A stretch of 64,000 nucleotides of DNA from Streptomyces pinistramenti (GTDB taxonomy: Bacteria; Actinomycetota; Actinomycetes; Streptomycetales; Streptomycetaceae): assembly GCF_020564935.1 (NCBI RefSeq), contig NZ_JAJCXB010000004.1, positions 62,001 through 126,000 on the forward strand, written 5' to 3'. Positions 26,022-34,728 of this stretch are shown here, piece after piece. Position 1 is the stretch's first letter, and each line of letters begins with the position of its first letter. The notes under the pieces are model-generated. The model searched no databases. It had not been told where the DNA came from and was given only the letters and a program-made list of their open reading frames with translations. The translations under genes and the position numbers were made by a program.

Positions 26022-26663
26022 CTAGGCGTCGGTGCGGATCACCACGTCCAGGGTGCGCGGGCCGTGCACGCCCTCGACCCGCTCCAGTTCGATGTCGGAG
26101 GTGGCCGAGGGGCCGCTGATCAGCGTCGTCGGGCGGCTGGGGGTCAGCCGGGCGACGGCCTCCGGGACGCCGGTCACCACCGTCGACAGGTCGACCACGC
26201 AGACGTGCAGGTCGGGGACGAGGGAGAGGGCGCGCCTGCCCTGGTCCTGCGAGCCGTCGAGGAAGATCGTGCCGGTCTCGGCGCAGCTGACGGCGGAGGC
26301 GGTGACGACGCCGTCCAGCGCGTCGAGGCGGGGCGCGGGGAGCTCCGCCGTGTCCTCCTGGATCTCGCCGTCGTACTCGGCCAGCCAGGCGCGGTCGAGG
26401 CCCGCGGGTACGCCGATCCGGCGGGCCGCGCGGTCGTGCAGGACCGCGGCGACGGTCGCGGCCGTGCCGTCGGCGGTGCAGGTGTGGACGTGCGCCTTGT
26501 AGTCGACCAGCCGGTCGATGAGCAGGGCGAGGCGCTGGTCGTCGGGCAGGGTGCGGCCGGTGCGGTAGGCGCGCGGGACGGTCACGTCCTGGGCGGGGGC
26601 CAGGGCGAGGGCGTCCCGGATGCGTCCGAGCACCGTCTCTCGTGCGGTCGCCGGTGCGCTCAT
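26022..26663 (-). CDS. lutC: Lactate utilization protein C (LUD domain)
   Basis: A 213-residue LUD-domain protein, third subunit of the LutABC system that oxidises L-lactate to pyruvate with iron-sulfur electron carriers. Residues 95-205 hold the conserved DGVVTASAVSCAETGTIFLDGS segment and a C-terminal SGPSATSDIELERVEGVHGPR motif typical of the family. Its ATG overlaps the lutB stop (ATGA), so it is the last gene of a three-gene operon. Confidence 0.93.
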   Translation of the reverse strand: MSAPATARETVLGRIRDALALAPAQDVTVPRAYRTGRTLPDDQRLALLIDRLVDYKAHVHTCTADGTAATVAAVLHDRAARRIGVPAGLDRAWLAEYDGEIQEDTAELPAPRLDALDGVVTASAVSCAETGTIFLDGSQDQGRRALSLVPDLHVCVVDLSTVVTGVPEAVARLTPSRPTTLISGPSATSDIELERVEGVHGPRTLDVVIRTDA

Positions 26664-28216
26664 CGCTGCTCCTCGGGGTCGTCGTGTGCCGCGGCCCGCT
26701 GCCGGGCCCCTTCGTCCGCCGCGCCTTGCAGGGTGGCCGCGCCTTCGTCGGACGCGAGCCAGGCGCGGAAGCTCTGCCGGGGCGGGGCGGGGGTGTCCCG
26801 GCTGTCGCTCCAGCCGCTGAACGGCGGCGGCAGGTGCGAGATGGTGCCGTCCCGGCCGCCCAGCACCCGGCCCAGGCCCGCGGCCTTCTGCGCGGCGGTG
26901 TAGAGCTTCGGGCGCTTCATGACGCCGGCCGCGGCCTTCATCGCCAGCTTCTCCGGCGTCGTGCCGGACTGCTCGGTCTTCTGGTGGCGCAGTTCGACCA
27001 GCAGCGACGGGATGTCGATCTTCACGGGGCAGGCGTCGAAGCAGGCGCCGCAGAGGCTGGAGGCGTACGGCAGCGAGCTGTTGGGGTCGTCCTTGGCGGC
27101 GTGCATCCCGGCGAGCTGCGGGGTGAGCACCGCGCCGATCGGGCCGGGGTACGTCGATCCGTAGGCGTGGCCGCCGGCCCGTTCGTACACCGGGCAGACA
27201 TTGAGGCAGGCCGAGCAGCGGATGCAGTGCAGTGCCGCGCGGCCGACCTTGTCGGCGAGTGCGGCGGTGCGGCCGTTGTCGAGCAGCACGAGGTGGAACT
27301 CCTGCGGCCCGTCGCCCGGCGTGACGCCGGTCCACATCGACGTGTACGGGTTCATCCGCTCGCCGGTGGAGGAGCGGGGGAGGAGCTGGAGGAAGACCTC
27401 CAGGTCCTGGTAGCGGGGGATGACCTTCTCGATGCCCATGACGGTGATCAGCGTCTCGGGCAGGGTCAGGCACATCCGGCCGTTGCCCTCGGACTCGACG
27501 ACCGAGAGGGTGCCGGTCTCGGCGACGCCGAAGTTGGCGCCGGAGACCGCGACCTTCGTCGTCATGAACTTCTCGCGCAGGTAGGCGCGCGCGGCGGCCG
27601 CGAGATGGGCGGGCACCGCGTCCAGGGACGGGTCGACGCCGGGGATCTCCTTGAGGAAGATCTGCCGGATCTCGTCGCGGTTGCGGTGGATGGCGGGGAC
27701 CAGGATGTGCGACGGCTTGTCGTGCGCGAGCTGCACGATCAGCTCGGCCAGGTCCGTCTCGTACGGGGTGATGCCGCGGCTTTCCAGGTGTTCGTTGAGG
27801 CCGATCTCCTGGGTGGCCATCGACTTGACCTTGATGACCTCGTCGCTGCCGGTCGCCTCGATCAGCCGGGCGACGATGGCGTTGGCCTCGACGCCGTCGC
27901 GGGCCCAGTGGACGGTGCCGCCGCGTTCGGTGACCTTGCGCTCCAGCTCCTCCAGCAGCTCGGGCAGCCGGTTCATGGTGTCCGTCTTGAGGGCGGAGCC
28001 GGCGTCGCGCAGCTGCTCCCAGTCCGGCAGTTCGCCGGTGACGGCCAGCCGCTTCGCGCGGATGGTGTGCGTGGCCCTGCCGAGGTTGCGGCGCAGCTGC
28101 TCGTTGCGCAGTTCGCCTTCGGCGGCCCGGGGGAAGGCGGCGTCGCCGCGCAGATTGCCCTCGCCGTACGGGGCGCGGGGCGGGGTGGCGGGCATGCCGA
28201 GGAAGGTGCGGCTCAT
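26660..28216 (-). CDS. lutB: Lactate utilization iron-sulfur protein LutB
   Basis: A 518-residue protein with an N-terminal LUD domain (about residues 60-300, including AETGTLSVVESEGNGRM) and two 4Fe-4S motifs, CIRCSACLNVCP and CGACFDACP, in the middle. It should carry electrons from L-lactate oxidation in complex with LutA and LutC at the cytoplasmic face. Both stop/start overlaps (with lutA and lutC) are ATGA type, implying tight translational coupling. The C-terminal 70 residues are Ala/Arg-rich and variable. Confidence 0.95.
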   Translation of the reverse strand: MSRTFLGMPATPPRAPYGEGNLRGDAAFPRAAEGELRNEQLRRNLGRATHTIRAKRLAVTGELPDWEQLRDAGSALKTDTMNRLPELLEELERKVTERGGTVHWARDGVEANAIVARLIEATGSDEVIKVKSMATQEIGLNEHLESRGITPYETDLAELIVQLAHDKPSHILVPAIHRNRDEIRQIFLKEIPGVDPSLDAVPAHLAAAARAYLREKFMTTKVAVSGANFGVAETGTLSVVESEGNGRMCLTLPETLITVMGIEKVIPRYQDLEVFLQLLPRSSTGERMNPYTSMWTGVTPGDGPQEFHLVLLDNGRTAALADKVGRAALHCIRCSACLNVCPVYERAGGHAYGSTYPGPIGAVLTPQLAGMHAAKDDPNSSLPYASSLCGACFDACPVKIDIPSLLVELRHQKTEQSGTTPEKLAMKAAAGVMKRPKLYTAAQKAAGLGRVLGGRDGTISHLPPPFSGWSDSRDTPAPPRQSFRAWLASDEGAATLQGAADEGARQRAAAHDDPEEQR

Positions 28217-28980
28217 CGGACGGCCTCCGTCGGGGCGTAGGGCGCGGTGCGGGTGGCGGCGAGGATCTGCGCGAGGTGCAGGGTGCGGGTGCCGGCCTTG
28301 ATGCGGGTCAGGCCCCCGCCGATGTGCATCAGGCAGGACGAGTCGCCCGCGGTGCAGATGTCGGCTCCGGTGCCGGTGATGTGGCCGACCTTGTCGTGCA
28401 GCATCGCCGACGAGGTCGCGGCGTTCTTGACGGCGAAGGTGCCGCCGAAGCCGCAGCAGGAGTCCGCTTCGGGCAGTTCGACCAGGTCGATGCCGTCGAC
28501 GGCGCGCAGCAGCCGCAGCGGCTTGTCGCCGACCCGCAGCATCCGCAGCGAGTGGCAGGTGGGGTGGTAGGTGACGCGGTGCGGGAAATGGGCGCCGACA
28601 TCGGTGACGCCGAGGACGTCGACGAGGAACTCGGAGAGTTCGTAGGTCTTGGCCTTGACGGTGGTGACGGCGGCGCGCAGCGCCCGGTCCCCGTACCGCT
28701 CGGCGATGATCTCGTGCTGGTGGCGTACGGAGCCGGCGCAGGAGCCGGACGGCATGACCACGGCGTCGATCGCCGCGTCCCCGAACTGCTCGGCGAAGCC
28801 GCGCACCAGGGGGACGGGTTCGCGCTGGTAGCCGGTGTTGACGTGCATCTGGCCGCAGCAGGTCTGCTCCGGCGGGAACACCACTTCGTGGCCCAGGCGG
28901 GCCAGCAGGACGGCGGTTGCCTTCACCGCGTCGGGGAAGAGGGTGTCCCCCAGGCAGGTGGCGAAGAGTCCGATACGCAT
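28213..28980 (-). CDS. lutA: Lactate utilization protein LutA (CCG-domain)
   Basis: A 255-residue (Fe-S)-binding protein with two CCG cysteine-rich motifs, EQTCCGQMHVNTGY and ADSCCGFGGTFAVKN, each with a partner cysteine region (PSGSCAGSV and HPTCHSLRM). Such motifs bind the iron-sulfur centres of heterodisulfide reductase- and GlpC-like proteins. It is the first gene of lutABC, with GGGGAGG before its ATG. The promoter carries TAGAAT overlapped by a FadR-like palindrome. Confidence 0.95.
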   Translation of the reverse strand: MRIGLFATCLGDTLFPDAVKATAVLLARLGHEVVFPPEQTCCGQMHVNTGYQREPVPLVRGFAEQFGDAAIDAVVMPSGSCAGSVRHQHEIIAERYGDRALRAAVTTVKAKTYELSEFLVDVLGVTDVGAHFPHRVTYHPTCHSLRMLRVGDKPLRLLRAVDGIDLVELPEADSCCGFGGTFAVKNAATSSAMLHDKVGHITGTGADICTAGDSSCLMHIGGGLTRIKAGTRTLHLAQILAATRTAPYAPTEAVR

Positions 28981-29002
28981 GGGAGTGCCTCCCCATCAAT
29001 TT

Positions 29003-29019
29003 ACGGTCCGACCATTCTA
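29003..29019 (-). promoter_or_regulatory. lutABC promoter with GntR-type operator
   Basis: On the minus strand, TAGAAT (29014-29019) is a -10 box, with TCGAAA about 16 bp upstream as a possible -35. The near-palindrome ACGGTCCGACCAT (29003-29015) starts at the end of the -10 and covers the expected transcription start, a position suited to repression. The core GGTC-x-GACC matches the FadR-type operator pattern. Confidence 0.7.
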
Positions 29020-29094
29020 GCCTCGGTCCTTTGCATTTCGAGAGAGCGGCCCTTGCCGGGGTATCCGGAGGTGAGGGGAGGTGTGCGGGATGAC

Positions 29095-29131
29095 GGACGG
29101 CCCGGCGCCCGGTCGAGGGGCCGGGCCGTCC
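29095..29131 (-). terminator. Terminator after the GntR-family regulator
   Basis: Perfect 12-bp arms GGACGGCCCGGC (29095-29106) and GCCGGGCCGTCC (29120-29131), 13-nt loop, 35 bp past the stop of the minus-strand regulator gene and upstream of the lutA promoter. Confidence 0.8.
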
Positions 29132-29165
29132 GGGGCAAGCGGATGAGGCGGGGATCAGACGGGGA

Positions 29166-29909
29166 TCAGGCCGCCCCGTCGCCCGCCGCGGCCTCGTCGA
29201 CCAGGGTGCCGTGGATGCCGCGGATGTGCCGCTCGACGAGATCCGCAGCGGCCGCGCCCTCGCCCGCGCGCACCAGGCGCAGCAGCTCGGTGTGGTCGTC
29301 GTTGAGCGCCGCCGCGGTGGCCGGCCAGTCATCGGCCGCCTCCAGTGCCCGCAGGATCAGCGGGCGCACCGACTCGCGGACGGCGGCGGTGAGGGTGGAG
29401 GTCAGGTCGTTGCCGGAGCCGCGCGCCACCTGGACGTGGAAGCGGGTGTCCAGATCGTTGAACTCGGCGGCGGCCAGGCCCGGTTCGCGGAGCCGGGTGA
29501 GGATCTCCTCGGCCTCGGCCAGGTCCTTGTCCGTCGCGCTGCGGGCCGCCGCCTCGAAGCTGGAGCGCTCCAGGGTGACCCGGGCCTCCAGCACGTTCTC
29601 CAGGCTGTAGCTGCCGAGTGCGAAGTGCAGCCGCAGCAGCCGGCCGAGGGCGTCGTCGGGATGGCGCACGATCCGGGCCCCGGCGTCGGCGCCCCGGCCG
29701 GCGTGCGCGACCAGTACCCCGATCGTCTCCAGCACCCGCAGCGCCTCGCGCAGCGCGGACCTGCTGACGCCGAGCGCGGGCGCCAGTTCGCGTTCGGGCG
29801 GCAGCCGGTCGCCCGCCTTCAGCTCACCGGCGAGTACCTGCGCCTCGATGCTCTCCAGCACGAGTTCGTGCGTACGGGACTGCCGCACGGGGCGCCACTC
29901 GGCCGCCAT
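29166..29909 (-). CDS. FadR-subfamily GntR transcriptional regulator
   Basis: A 247-residue repressor. The winged helix-turn-helix occupies residues 10-75 (LKAGDRLPPERELAPALGVSRSALREALRVLE), and the all-helical FCD effector domain residues 95-235, with metal-binding-type residues in the FNDLDTRFHVQVA and ERHIRGIH regions. The ATG at 29909 follows AAGAGGTG. Position upstream of lutABC and matching palindromes at both promoters make it the likely lactate-responsive repressor (LldR/LutR role); the ligand is inferred. Confidence 0.93.
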   Translation of the reverse strand: MAAEWRPVRQSRTHELVLESIEAQVLAGELKAGDRLPPERELAPALGVSRSALREALRVLETIGVLVAHAGRGADAGARIVRHPDDALGRLLRLHFALGSYSLENVLEARVTLERSSFEAAARSATDKDLAEAEEILTRLREPGLAAAEFNDLDTRFHVQVARGSGNDLTSTLTAAVRESVRPLILRALEAADDWPATAAALNDDHTELLRLVRAGEGAAAADLVERHIRGIHGTLVDEAAAGDGAA

Positions 29910-29975
29910 CGCACACCTCTTGGCTCGCTCTACGGATCGGGCCGGCACCCGCCAGGGCCCGGCCGTGTCCTTCCC

Positions 29976-29993
29976 ATTCTATGGTCCGACCGT
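29976..29993 (-). promoter_or_regulatory. Regulator promoter with the same operator
   Basis: ATGGTCCGACCGT (29981-29993) is nearly the reverse complement of the lutA site. On the minus strand it sits immediately upstream of TAGAAT (29976-29981), between the -35 and -10 positions, 72 bp before the regulator ATG. This suggests autoregulation. Confidence 0.65.
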
Positions 29994-30042
29994 ACGGGCT
30001 CCGGTCGGCCGGCGGGGTGCCCGTACGGTCGCGGAAAACGCG

Positions 30043-30070
30043 AGCGGGGCCCGCCGGAACGGGCCCCGCT
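30043..30070 (-). terminator. Terminator of the glycerophosphotransferase-like gene
   Basis: Perfect 11-bp stem AGCGGGGCCCG (30043-30053) and CGGGCCCCGCT (30060-30070). An A-run at 30035-30038 gives a short U-tract on the minus-strand transcript. It is 20 bp after the stop of the minus-strand gene. Confidence 0.85.
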
Positions 30071-30089
30071 GTCGTACGGAAAGCTGCGG

Positions 30090-32168
30090 CTACACGGCCG
30101 CGGGAGCGTCCGGAGCGCCGTTCGGCTCGCGGTCGGCGGCCTCCGCCTCCTCCTGGGAGCGCTGCACGGGAATGCCGGCCAGCCGGTGTTCCATCCGGAC
30201 CCGGCGGGCCTCGGCCTTCGCGCAGAGGTCGAGCGCCGCCTGGTTGAAGCGGACCGGCGAGGGCGGGTCGGAGGGTCCGAGCAGGTGCTCCTTGAGGGCC
30301 GCACGCTCGCCCGCGAGGGTGTCCTTGCCGGGGTTGCGGACCGTGTCGAGGAGACCGGCGACACCGTCGGCCTCCGGCGTGAGGATCGTCGCCGCGCGCA
30401 CCGTCGGGAAGTGCGTACGGAAGTCGTCCTCGGTCATCCCTGAGGTGTTGGCGACCGCGTACGGCTTCTCGCTGGAGAGGTAGTCGGAGACCACGCTGGA
30501 GACGTCGGTGATCAGCACGTCGGCCTGGTTGAAGCAGCCGAAGATGCCGGGCCTCGCGGTGGTGATGACGAGGTGTTCCCACTCGGGGAAGGACGCCCAG
30601 TACGCCTTTTCCCAGGCGTCGGCCGCGTCCTCCACCGCGGCGGCGCGGCCCTGCGGAGGCGTGCCCTGGAGCCGCATCCGCTCCAGTTCGTCCGAGCTGG
30701 CGCGGAACGCGGAGGTGGTGAGCGCGGTCAGGGTGTCGCTGCGGCGGGCCAGTTCGGCGGCGGCCTCCGGGCCGGGGCGCGCGCCGCTGCGCTTGCCGTT
30801 CGCCTCGGCGATCATCGCCTGGATACGGGAGTTGGCGGCGCCCGCCCGCAGGTCCACGGAACCCGTCATCGGGTGCGGCTTGTACAGCAGCCGCACCGAC
30901 GGGTCGGCCAGCAGCTCGCGGACGATGTTCTCGCCGGCCAGGATCACCGAGGTGTTGCCCGGGTTGCCGTCCCAGCCCTCCCAGGTCGGGGCGTACAGCA
31001 CGGTCGTCAGGCGGCCTGCGGGCGCGCCCTCGTACGGCAGGATCGGGGCCAGCTGCGGGCGGCCGACCTCGACGACGTCCTTGTCCTCCACGCCGATGTC
31101 GGCGAGCTGGTAGCGGTCGCGGGCCGCCGGGCCCGCCACCCACACCTCGTCGTACGCCTTCGCGTACGGGTTGCAGGAGGACAGCTTGTCGCTCTCGCCG
31201 TGGTTGGTGAAGGCGTGCTTGATGGACGGGATGCGCAGGATCTGCGAGGTCTTGCCGGAGTTCGCCGGGTGCAGCAGCAGCTGGAGCGTGGTGTGCTCCA
31301 GGCGCATCAGGTTGGCGACCTTGGGGATGCAGACGATCGGGATGTCCGTCGCCTCGATCTTCTGCACCATGAAGCGTTCACGGAGCACGACGATCGGGTT
31401 GCCGTCCAGGCCGGCGAGGGTGCCGAGCCACATGTTGGCCTGGTAGGCGGAGGAGGCGCCGCCGGAGAAGTACATGCCGACCGTCGGCCGGTACGCGGCC
31501 AGCCAGTTGTCCAGCCACTCCAGGGCACGCGCCTCGCCGATCACCCGCTTCTTGGGGAGCAGCCAGGTGCTGAGGTAGAGGCCGCCGCCGATGGAGAGGA
31601 CCAGCGAGACGGCCAGGCCGACGCCGCCCCAGAACGCGTCCGTGGTGAGGGCGGTCACCATCATGCCGACGGTGGTGGGGACCGAGAAGCGCAGCAGCCG
31701 CCGGCCGGTCTGGCGGGAGAGGAGACGCGGCGGCGCGTCGGACAGGCCCAGCGCGCTCGCGTCGATGTTCCGGGTCACGAACGGCAGCGCGCGGCCCCTG
31801 CGGACCAGCACGGCGACGGCCTGGCACACGAAGTGCGTGCCGTAGAAGGCCAGCAGGGCGATGGTCAGCGGGGCCTGCTCGACGAGCGGGTTGATGCCGT
31901 CGATGTGCAGCAGGCCGACCAGGATCAGCATGTCGCGCAGCAGTTGGCGGACCGTGACGTCGAAACGGATCCGGCCGAGCACGGCGAGCAGCCCCGGCTG
32001 CTTGTGCTGGAGGATCAGATCGAGAGCCAGGTTGACCACGGACGCGGCGATGAACAACGGAATGACGGGCAGCAACGCACCGAGGAGCTGGGCGATGAAC
32101 GCGACCATCATCGCGAGCAGCGCCACGAGCTGTACGGCTCGACGGGGGGCGATTCCGGGGGAAGGCAC
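30090..32168 (-). CDS. Membrane-anchored CDP-glycerol glycerophosphotransferase-like protein
   Basis: A 692-residue protein with six or so N-terminal membrane spans (residues 8-220) and a large cytoplasmic domain (about 240-640) resembling the TagF/TagB family: hallmarks are FTNHGESDK, VLYAPTWEGWDGN, LLYKPHPMTG and the ITDVSSVVSDYL segment with its conserved serines. TagF-type enzymes polymerise glycerol-phosphate in wall teichoic acid; the membrane module fused to such a domain is typical of actinomycetes, and the polymer made here is unknown. The GTG at 32168, with AGGAG 10 nt upstream, is preferred to a start 156 bp earlier. Single-gene unit with its own terminator. Confidence 0.85.
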   Translation of the reverse strand: MPSPGIAPRRAVQLVALLAMMVAFIAQLLGALLPVIPLFIAASVVNLALDLILQHKQPGLLAVLGRIRFDVTVRQLLRDMLILVGLLHIDGINPLVEQAPLTIALLAFYGTHFVCQAVAVLVRRGRALPFVTRNIDASALGLSDAPPRLLSRQTGRRLLRFSVPTTVGMMVTALTTDAFWGGVGLAVSLVLSIGGGLYLSTWLLPKKRVIGEARALEWLDNWLAAYRPTVGMYFSGGASSAYQANMWLGTLAGLDGNPIVVLRERFMVQKIEATDIPIVCIPKVANLMRLEHTTLQLLLHPANSGKTSQILRIPSIKHAFTNHGESDKLSSCNPYAKAYDEVWVAGPAARDRYQLADIGVEDKDVVEVGRPQLAPILPYEGAPAGRLTTVLYAPTWEGWDGNPGNTSVILAGENIVRELLADPSVRLLYKPHPMTGSVDLRAGAANSRIQAMIAEANGKRSGARPGPEAAAELARRSDTLTALTTSAFRASSDELERMRLQGTPPQGRAAAVEDAADAWEKAYWASFPEWEHLVITTARPGIFGCFNQADVLITDVSSVVSDYLSSEKPYAVANTSGMTEDDFRTHFPTVRAATILTPEADGVAGLLDTVRNPGKDTLAGERAALKEHLLGPSDPPSPVRFNQAALDLCAKAEARRVRMEHRLAGIPVQRSQEEAEAADREPNGAPDAPAAV

Positions 32169-32589
32169 GAGGGGAGGGCTCCTGGCAGCAAGAAGGTCAG
32201 GGGAGGCCGAGGGGGCGGCCGAGTCCCGCGCTGCGACGCCGCCGGAGCGGCGAAACGGGACCGATGGACACCCGACCGTATGACCTTGTTGGCTCCGGTG
32301 ACAATCTGCTGTGGCTCTCATCACCGCGAAAGCGGACCAATCGAACGCAACCTCCGGGGCGTTACCTCCGTCTTATGAAGAATCACCGCGAGGCCGGCGT
32401 ACGTGACGGTGCCCACACGGAGCGCGGGGGCCGCGGGGCACCCTCCGCCGCCTCGTCCGACGCCGCTCGCGGCCGTCCGCCGGTCGATATGCCCGCGCAG
32501 CCGGATGCCGCCCTGCCGTAGATTTGCGGGGGAGGGACGCGGTACGGGACGGACCGTACGGCGGACGATGGCGAGCACAGGGGTAGCAG

Positions 32590-33762
32590 GTGGCAGGCGC
32601 AAGTCAGGACGCAGGGGCGGCACGCAGGGCCTCGGCCGACGAGGGACACGGGCGGCGGGAAGGCGTGGCGGACGCCCGCCGGATCGTGGTGAAGGTCGGC
32701 TCCTCCTCGCTGACCACGGCATCCGGCGGCCTGGACGCGGACCGGGTGGACGCCCTGGTGGACGTCCTGGCCAAGTACCAGGACAAGGAGATCGTGCTGG
32801 TCTCGTCCGGCGCCATCGCGGCCGGCCTCGCCCCCCTCGGATTCGACAAGCGCCCCCGCGACCTCGCCCGCCAGCAGGCCGCCGCCAGCGTCGGGCAGGG
32901 CCTGCTCGTCGCCCGCTACACCGCCTCCTTCGCGCGCTACGGCCGCCGGGTCGGCCAGGTCCTGCTGACCAGCGACGACACCAGCCGCCGCGCCCACTAC
33001 CGCAACGCCTGCCGCACCCTCGACCAACTGCTGGCCATGGGCGCCGTACCGATCGTCAACGAGAACGACACGGTCGCCACCGACGAGATCAGGTTCGGCG
33101 ACAACGACCGGCTGGCCGCGCTCGTCGCCCACCTCGTCCGCGCCGACCTGCTCGTCCTGCTCTCCGACGTCGACGGCCTCTACGACGGTGACCCGGCCAC
33201 CCCCGGCACCTCCCGGATACCTCAGGTCAGCGGGCCCAAGGACCTCGAAGGCATCGTCATCGGCAGCGCAGGCCGGGCCGGCGTGGGCACCGGCGGCATG
33301 GTCACCAAGGTGGAGGCCGCCAGGATCGCCACGGCGGCCGGCGTCCCCGTCGTCCTCACCTCCGCCGTGCACGCCGCCGACGCCCTGGCCGGCGGTCCGA
33401 CCGGCACCCACTTCCTGCGCACCGGACGGCGCTCGGCCGACCGGCTGCTCTGGCTGGCGCACGCCTCCACCCCGCGCGGCGCGCTGGTGCTCGACGACGG
33501 TGCGGTCCAGGCCGTCGTCGAACGCCACTCCTCGCTGCTGCCCGCCGGAATCGCCTCGGTCGAGGGGGAGTTCACGGCCGGCGACCCGGTCGAGCTGCGG
33601 GACGGCGCCGGCCGGGCCGTCGCCCGGGGCCTCGTCAACTTCGACGCCAGGGAAATCCCCCGTTTGATAGGCCGCTCGACCCGCGACCTCGCGCGCGAAC
33701 TGGGCCCCGCCTACGAGCGCGAGGTCGTGCACCGGGACGACCTGGTTCTCCTGCACCACTGA
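32590..33762 (+). CDS. proB: Glutamate 5-kinase
   Basis: A 390-residue enzyme that phosphorylates glutamate in the first step of proline synthesis. The amino-acid kinase domain begins IVVKVGSSSLTT and includes VLVSSGAIAAG and IVNENDTVATDEI; a PUA domain forms the last 90 residues. The GTG at 32590 has AGGGG 8 nt upstream; a second GTG at 32665 (start MADARRIVVK) is a credible alternative, since the 25 residues between are of low complexity. It is followed by a conserved hypothetical gene rather than directly by proA. Confidence 0.96.
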   Translation: MAGASQDAGAARRASADEGHGRREGVADARRIVVKVGSSSLTTASGGLDADRVDALVDVLAKYQDKEIVLVSSGAIAAGLAPLGFDKRPRDLARQQAAASVGQGLLVARYTASFARYGRRVGQVLLTSDDTSRRAHYRNACRTLDQLLAMGAVPIVNENDTVATDEIRFGDNDRLAALVAHLVRADLLVLLSDVDGLYDGDPATPGTSRIPQVSGPKDLEGIVIGSAGRAGVGTGGMVTKVEAARIATAAGVPVVLTSAVHAADALAGGPTGTHFLRTGRRSADRLLWLAHASTPRGALVLDDGAVQAVVERHSSLLPAGIASVEGEFTAGDPVELRDGAGRAVARGLVNFDAREIPRLIGRSTRDLARELGPAYEREVVHRDDLVLLHH

Positions 33763-33853
33763 CCCCCGAAGCCCCAACAGGCTTTGCACGCAACAGGATT
33801 GGACGGCCCACCGGAGCCCGCCGGTCCGCCTTTCCGCGGGGACCTTCGTAAAA

Positions 33854-33901
33854 ACGCCCCCGCGAGGGCCCGCGGACTGGTCAACTTTGTTGCGGGGGCG
33901 T
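33854..33901 (+). terminator. Hairpin after proB
   Basis: Perfect 10-bp arms ACGCCCCCGC (33854-33863) and GCGGGGGCGT (33892-33901) enclose a 28-nt loop, 91 bp after the proB stop and about 100 bp before the next start. Likely a weak terminator or structured leader. Confidence 0.5.
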
Positions 33902-33999
33902 CGCAGATGAGCGGCGCCCGCAGCACGCCGAGGAAAGACCGCACCGATCGGCTCCGCACCCCGAGCGCGGAGCGCGATTCGCATCACAGGAGGCCGCCG

Positions 34000-34497
34000 G
34001 TGGTACGAGGGCGCCCAGGGGCACAGCTCCGAGGGACGGCGGAGCGCGCACTGACCAGCGTCGGGACCGGCAGCACCGCCGCCCGGCCGCAGGACGACAC
34101 CAGCGCGCAATGGCACGGCACACCGCAGGAAGCACCGCGCCCCGAGCGCCAGGAGGTGTCCCGGCTGTGGCACATCACACTCAGCGTCTCCGGGGCCGAA
34201 GCCCCCTTGCAGGACGTACGGCGGGCACTGGAACAGCTCGCCCACGACCACCCCTTCCTGCTGACCAGCCGCTACGCCAATGACCATGCCGAGATCCGGT
34301 ACTGGGAGGAGGCGCGGGATCTGCACGACGCCGCAGCGGTCGCGCTGCGGCTGTGGGGCGAACACCGCTCGACGGCCAAGCTGCCGCCGTGGGAGATCGT
34401 CGGCCTGGAGGTCATCGACCGCGAGACCTACCACCAGCGCATCTCCGAGGGTTACGGCCCGCCGCCCGCTTCACCGGTCGGGGTCCATCCGTACTGA
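34000..34497 (+). CDS. Conserved hypothetical protein between proB and proA
   Basis: A 165-residue protein. The last 115 residues, from SRLWHITLSVSGAEAPL, are well structured with a strand-helix pattern, a YANDHAEIRYWEEARDLHDAA segment and an EIVGLEVIDRETY region. I remember this as a conserved streptomycete protein of unknown function. The GTG at 34000 has an excellent AGGAGG (33988-33993) 6 nt upstream; a GTG at 34156 directly abuts an AGGAG and is less likely. The first 50 residues look disordered. Its position between two proline-pathway genes does not prove a metabolic role. Confidence 0.75.
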   Translation: MVRGRPGAQLRGTAERALTSVGTGSTAARPQDDTSAQWHGTPQEAPRPERQEVSRLWHITLSVSGAEAPLQDVRRALEQLAHDHPFLLTSRYANDHAEIRYWEEARDLHDAAAVALRLWGEHRSTAKLPPWEIVGLEVIDRETYHQRISEGYGPPPASPVGVHPY

Positions 34498-34518
34498 GGC
34501 GGATCGGACGCCCCATCG

Positions 34519-34562
34519 GCATCCCGCGGGCGTCCCACGGGCGTCCCACGGGCATCCCGTGG
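34519..34562 (+). repeat. Four tandem 11-bp repeats downstream of the hypothetical gene
   Basis: Four contiguous copies of GCRTCCCRYGG at 34519, 34530, 34541 and 34552. Degenerate echoes (GCCGTTCCACG, GCGTCCCGC and similar) continue to about 34680. The 231-bp gap before proA has no gene. Confidence 0.85.
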
Positions 34563-34715
34563 ATCTTCCGCAGCCGTTCCACGAGCGTCCCGCTGCTCAC
34601 TGCGGGCCGTCTCCCGCAGCTCTCGCCGCCCCGCGCGCATCCCGGAGCCGTTCCACAGCCGTCCCGCAACCGTCCCGCTCCGTGAACCGCCCCCGGCCGC
34701 AGGCCGCCGTTTCGC

Positions 34716-34721
34716 TAGGCT
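34716..34721 (+). promoter_or_regulatory. -10 box of proA, leaderless arrangement
   Basis: TAGGCT is followed after 7 nt (GCCGCCC) by the proA ATG at 34729; there is no Shine-Dalgarno sequence. proA therefore appears to have its own promoter and a leaderless message. Confidence 0.6.
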
Positions 34722-34728
34722 GCCGCCC

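Noticed and set aside
30573..32378. Long plus-strand frame opposite the glycerophosphotransferase-like gene
   Set aside because: The minus strand has clear TagF-like motifs, membrane spans and a terminator; the plus frame has none.
33784..33999. Upstream extension of the proB-proA hypothetical gene
   Set aside because: The extension crosses a hairpin and lacks coding character, whereas GTG 34000 has an ideal ribosome-binding site.
34519..34680. CRISPR array
   Set aside because: Units are 11 bp and contiguous without spacers, and no cas genes are present.
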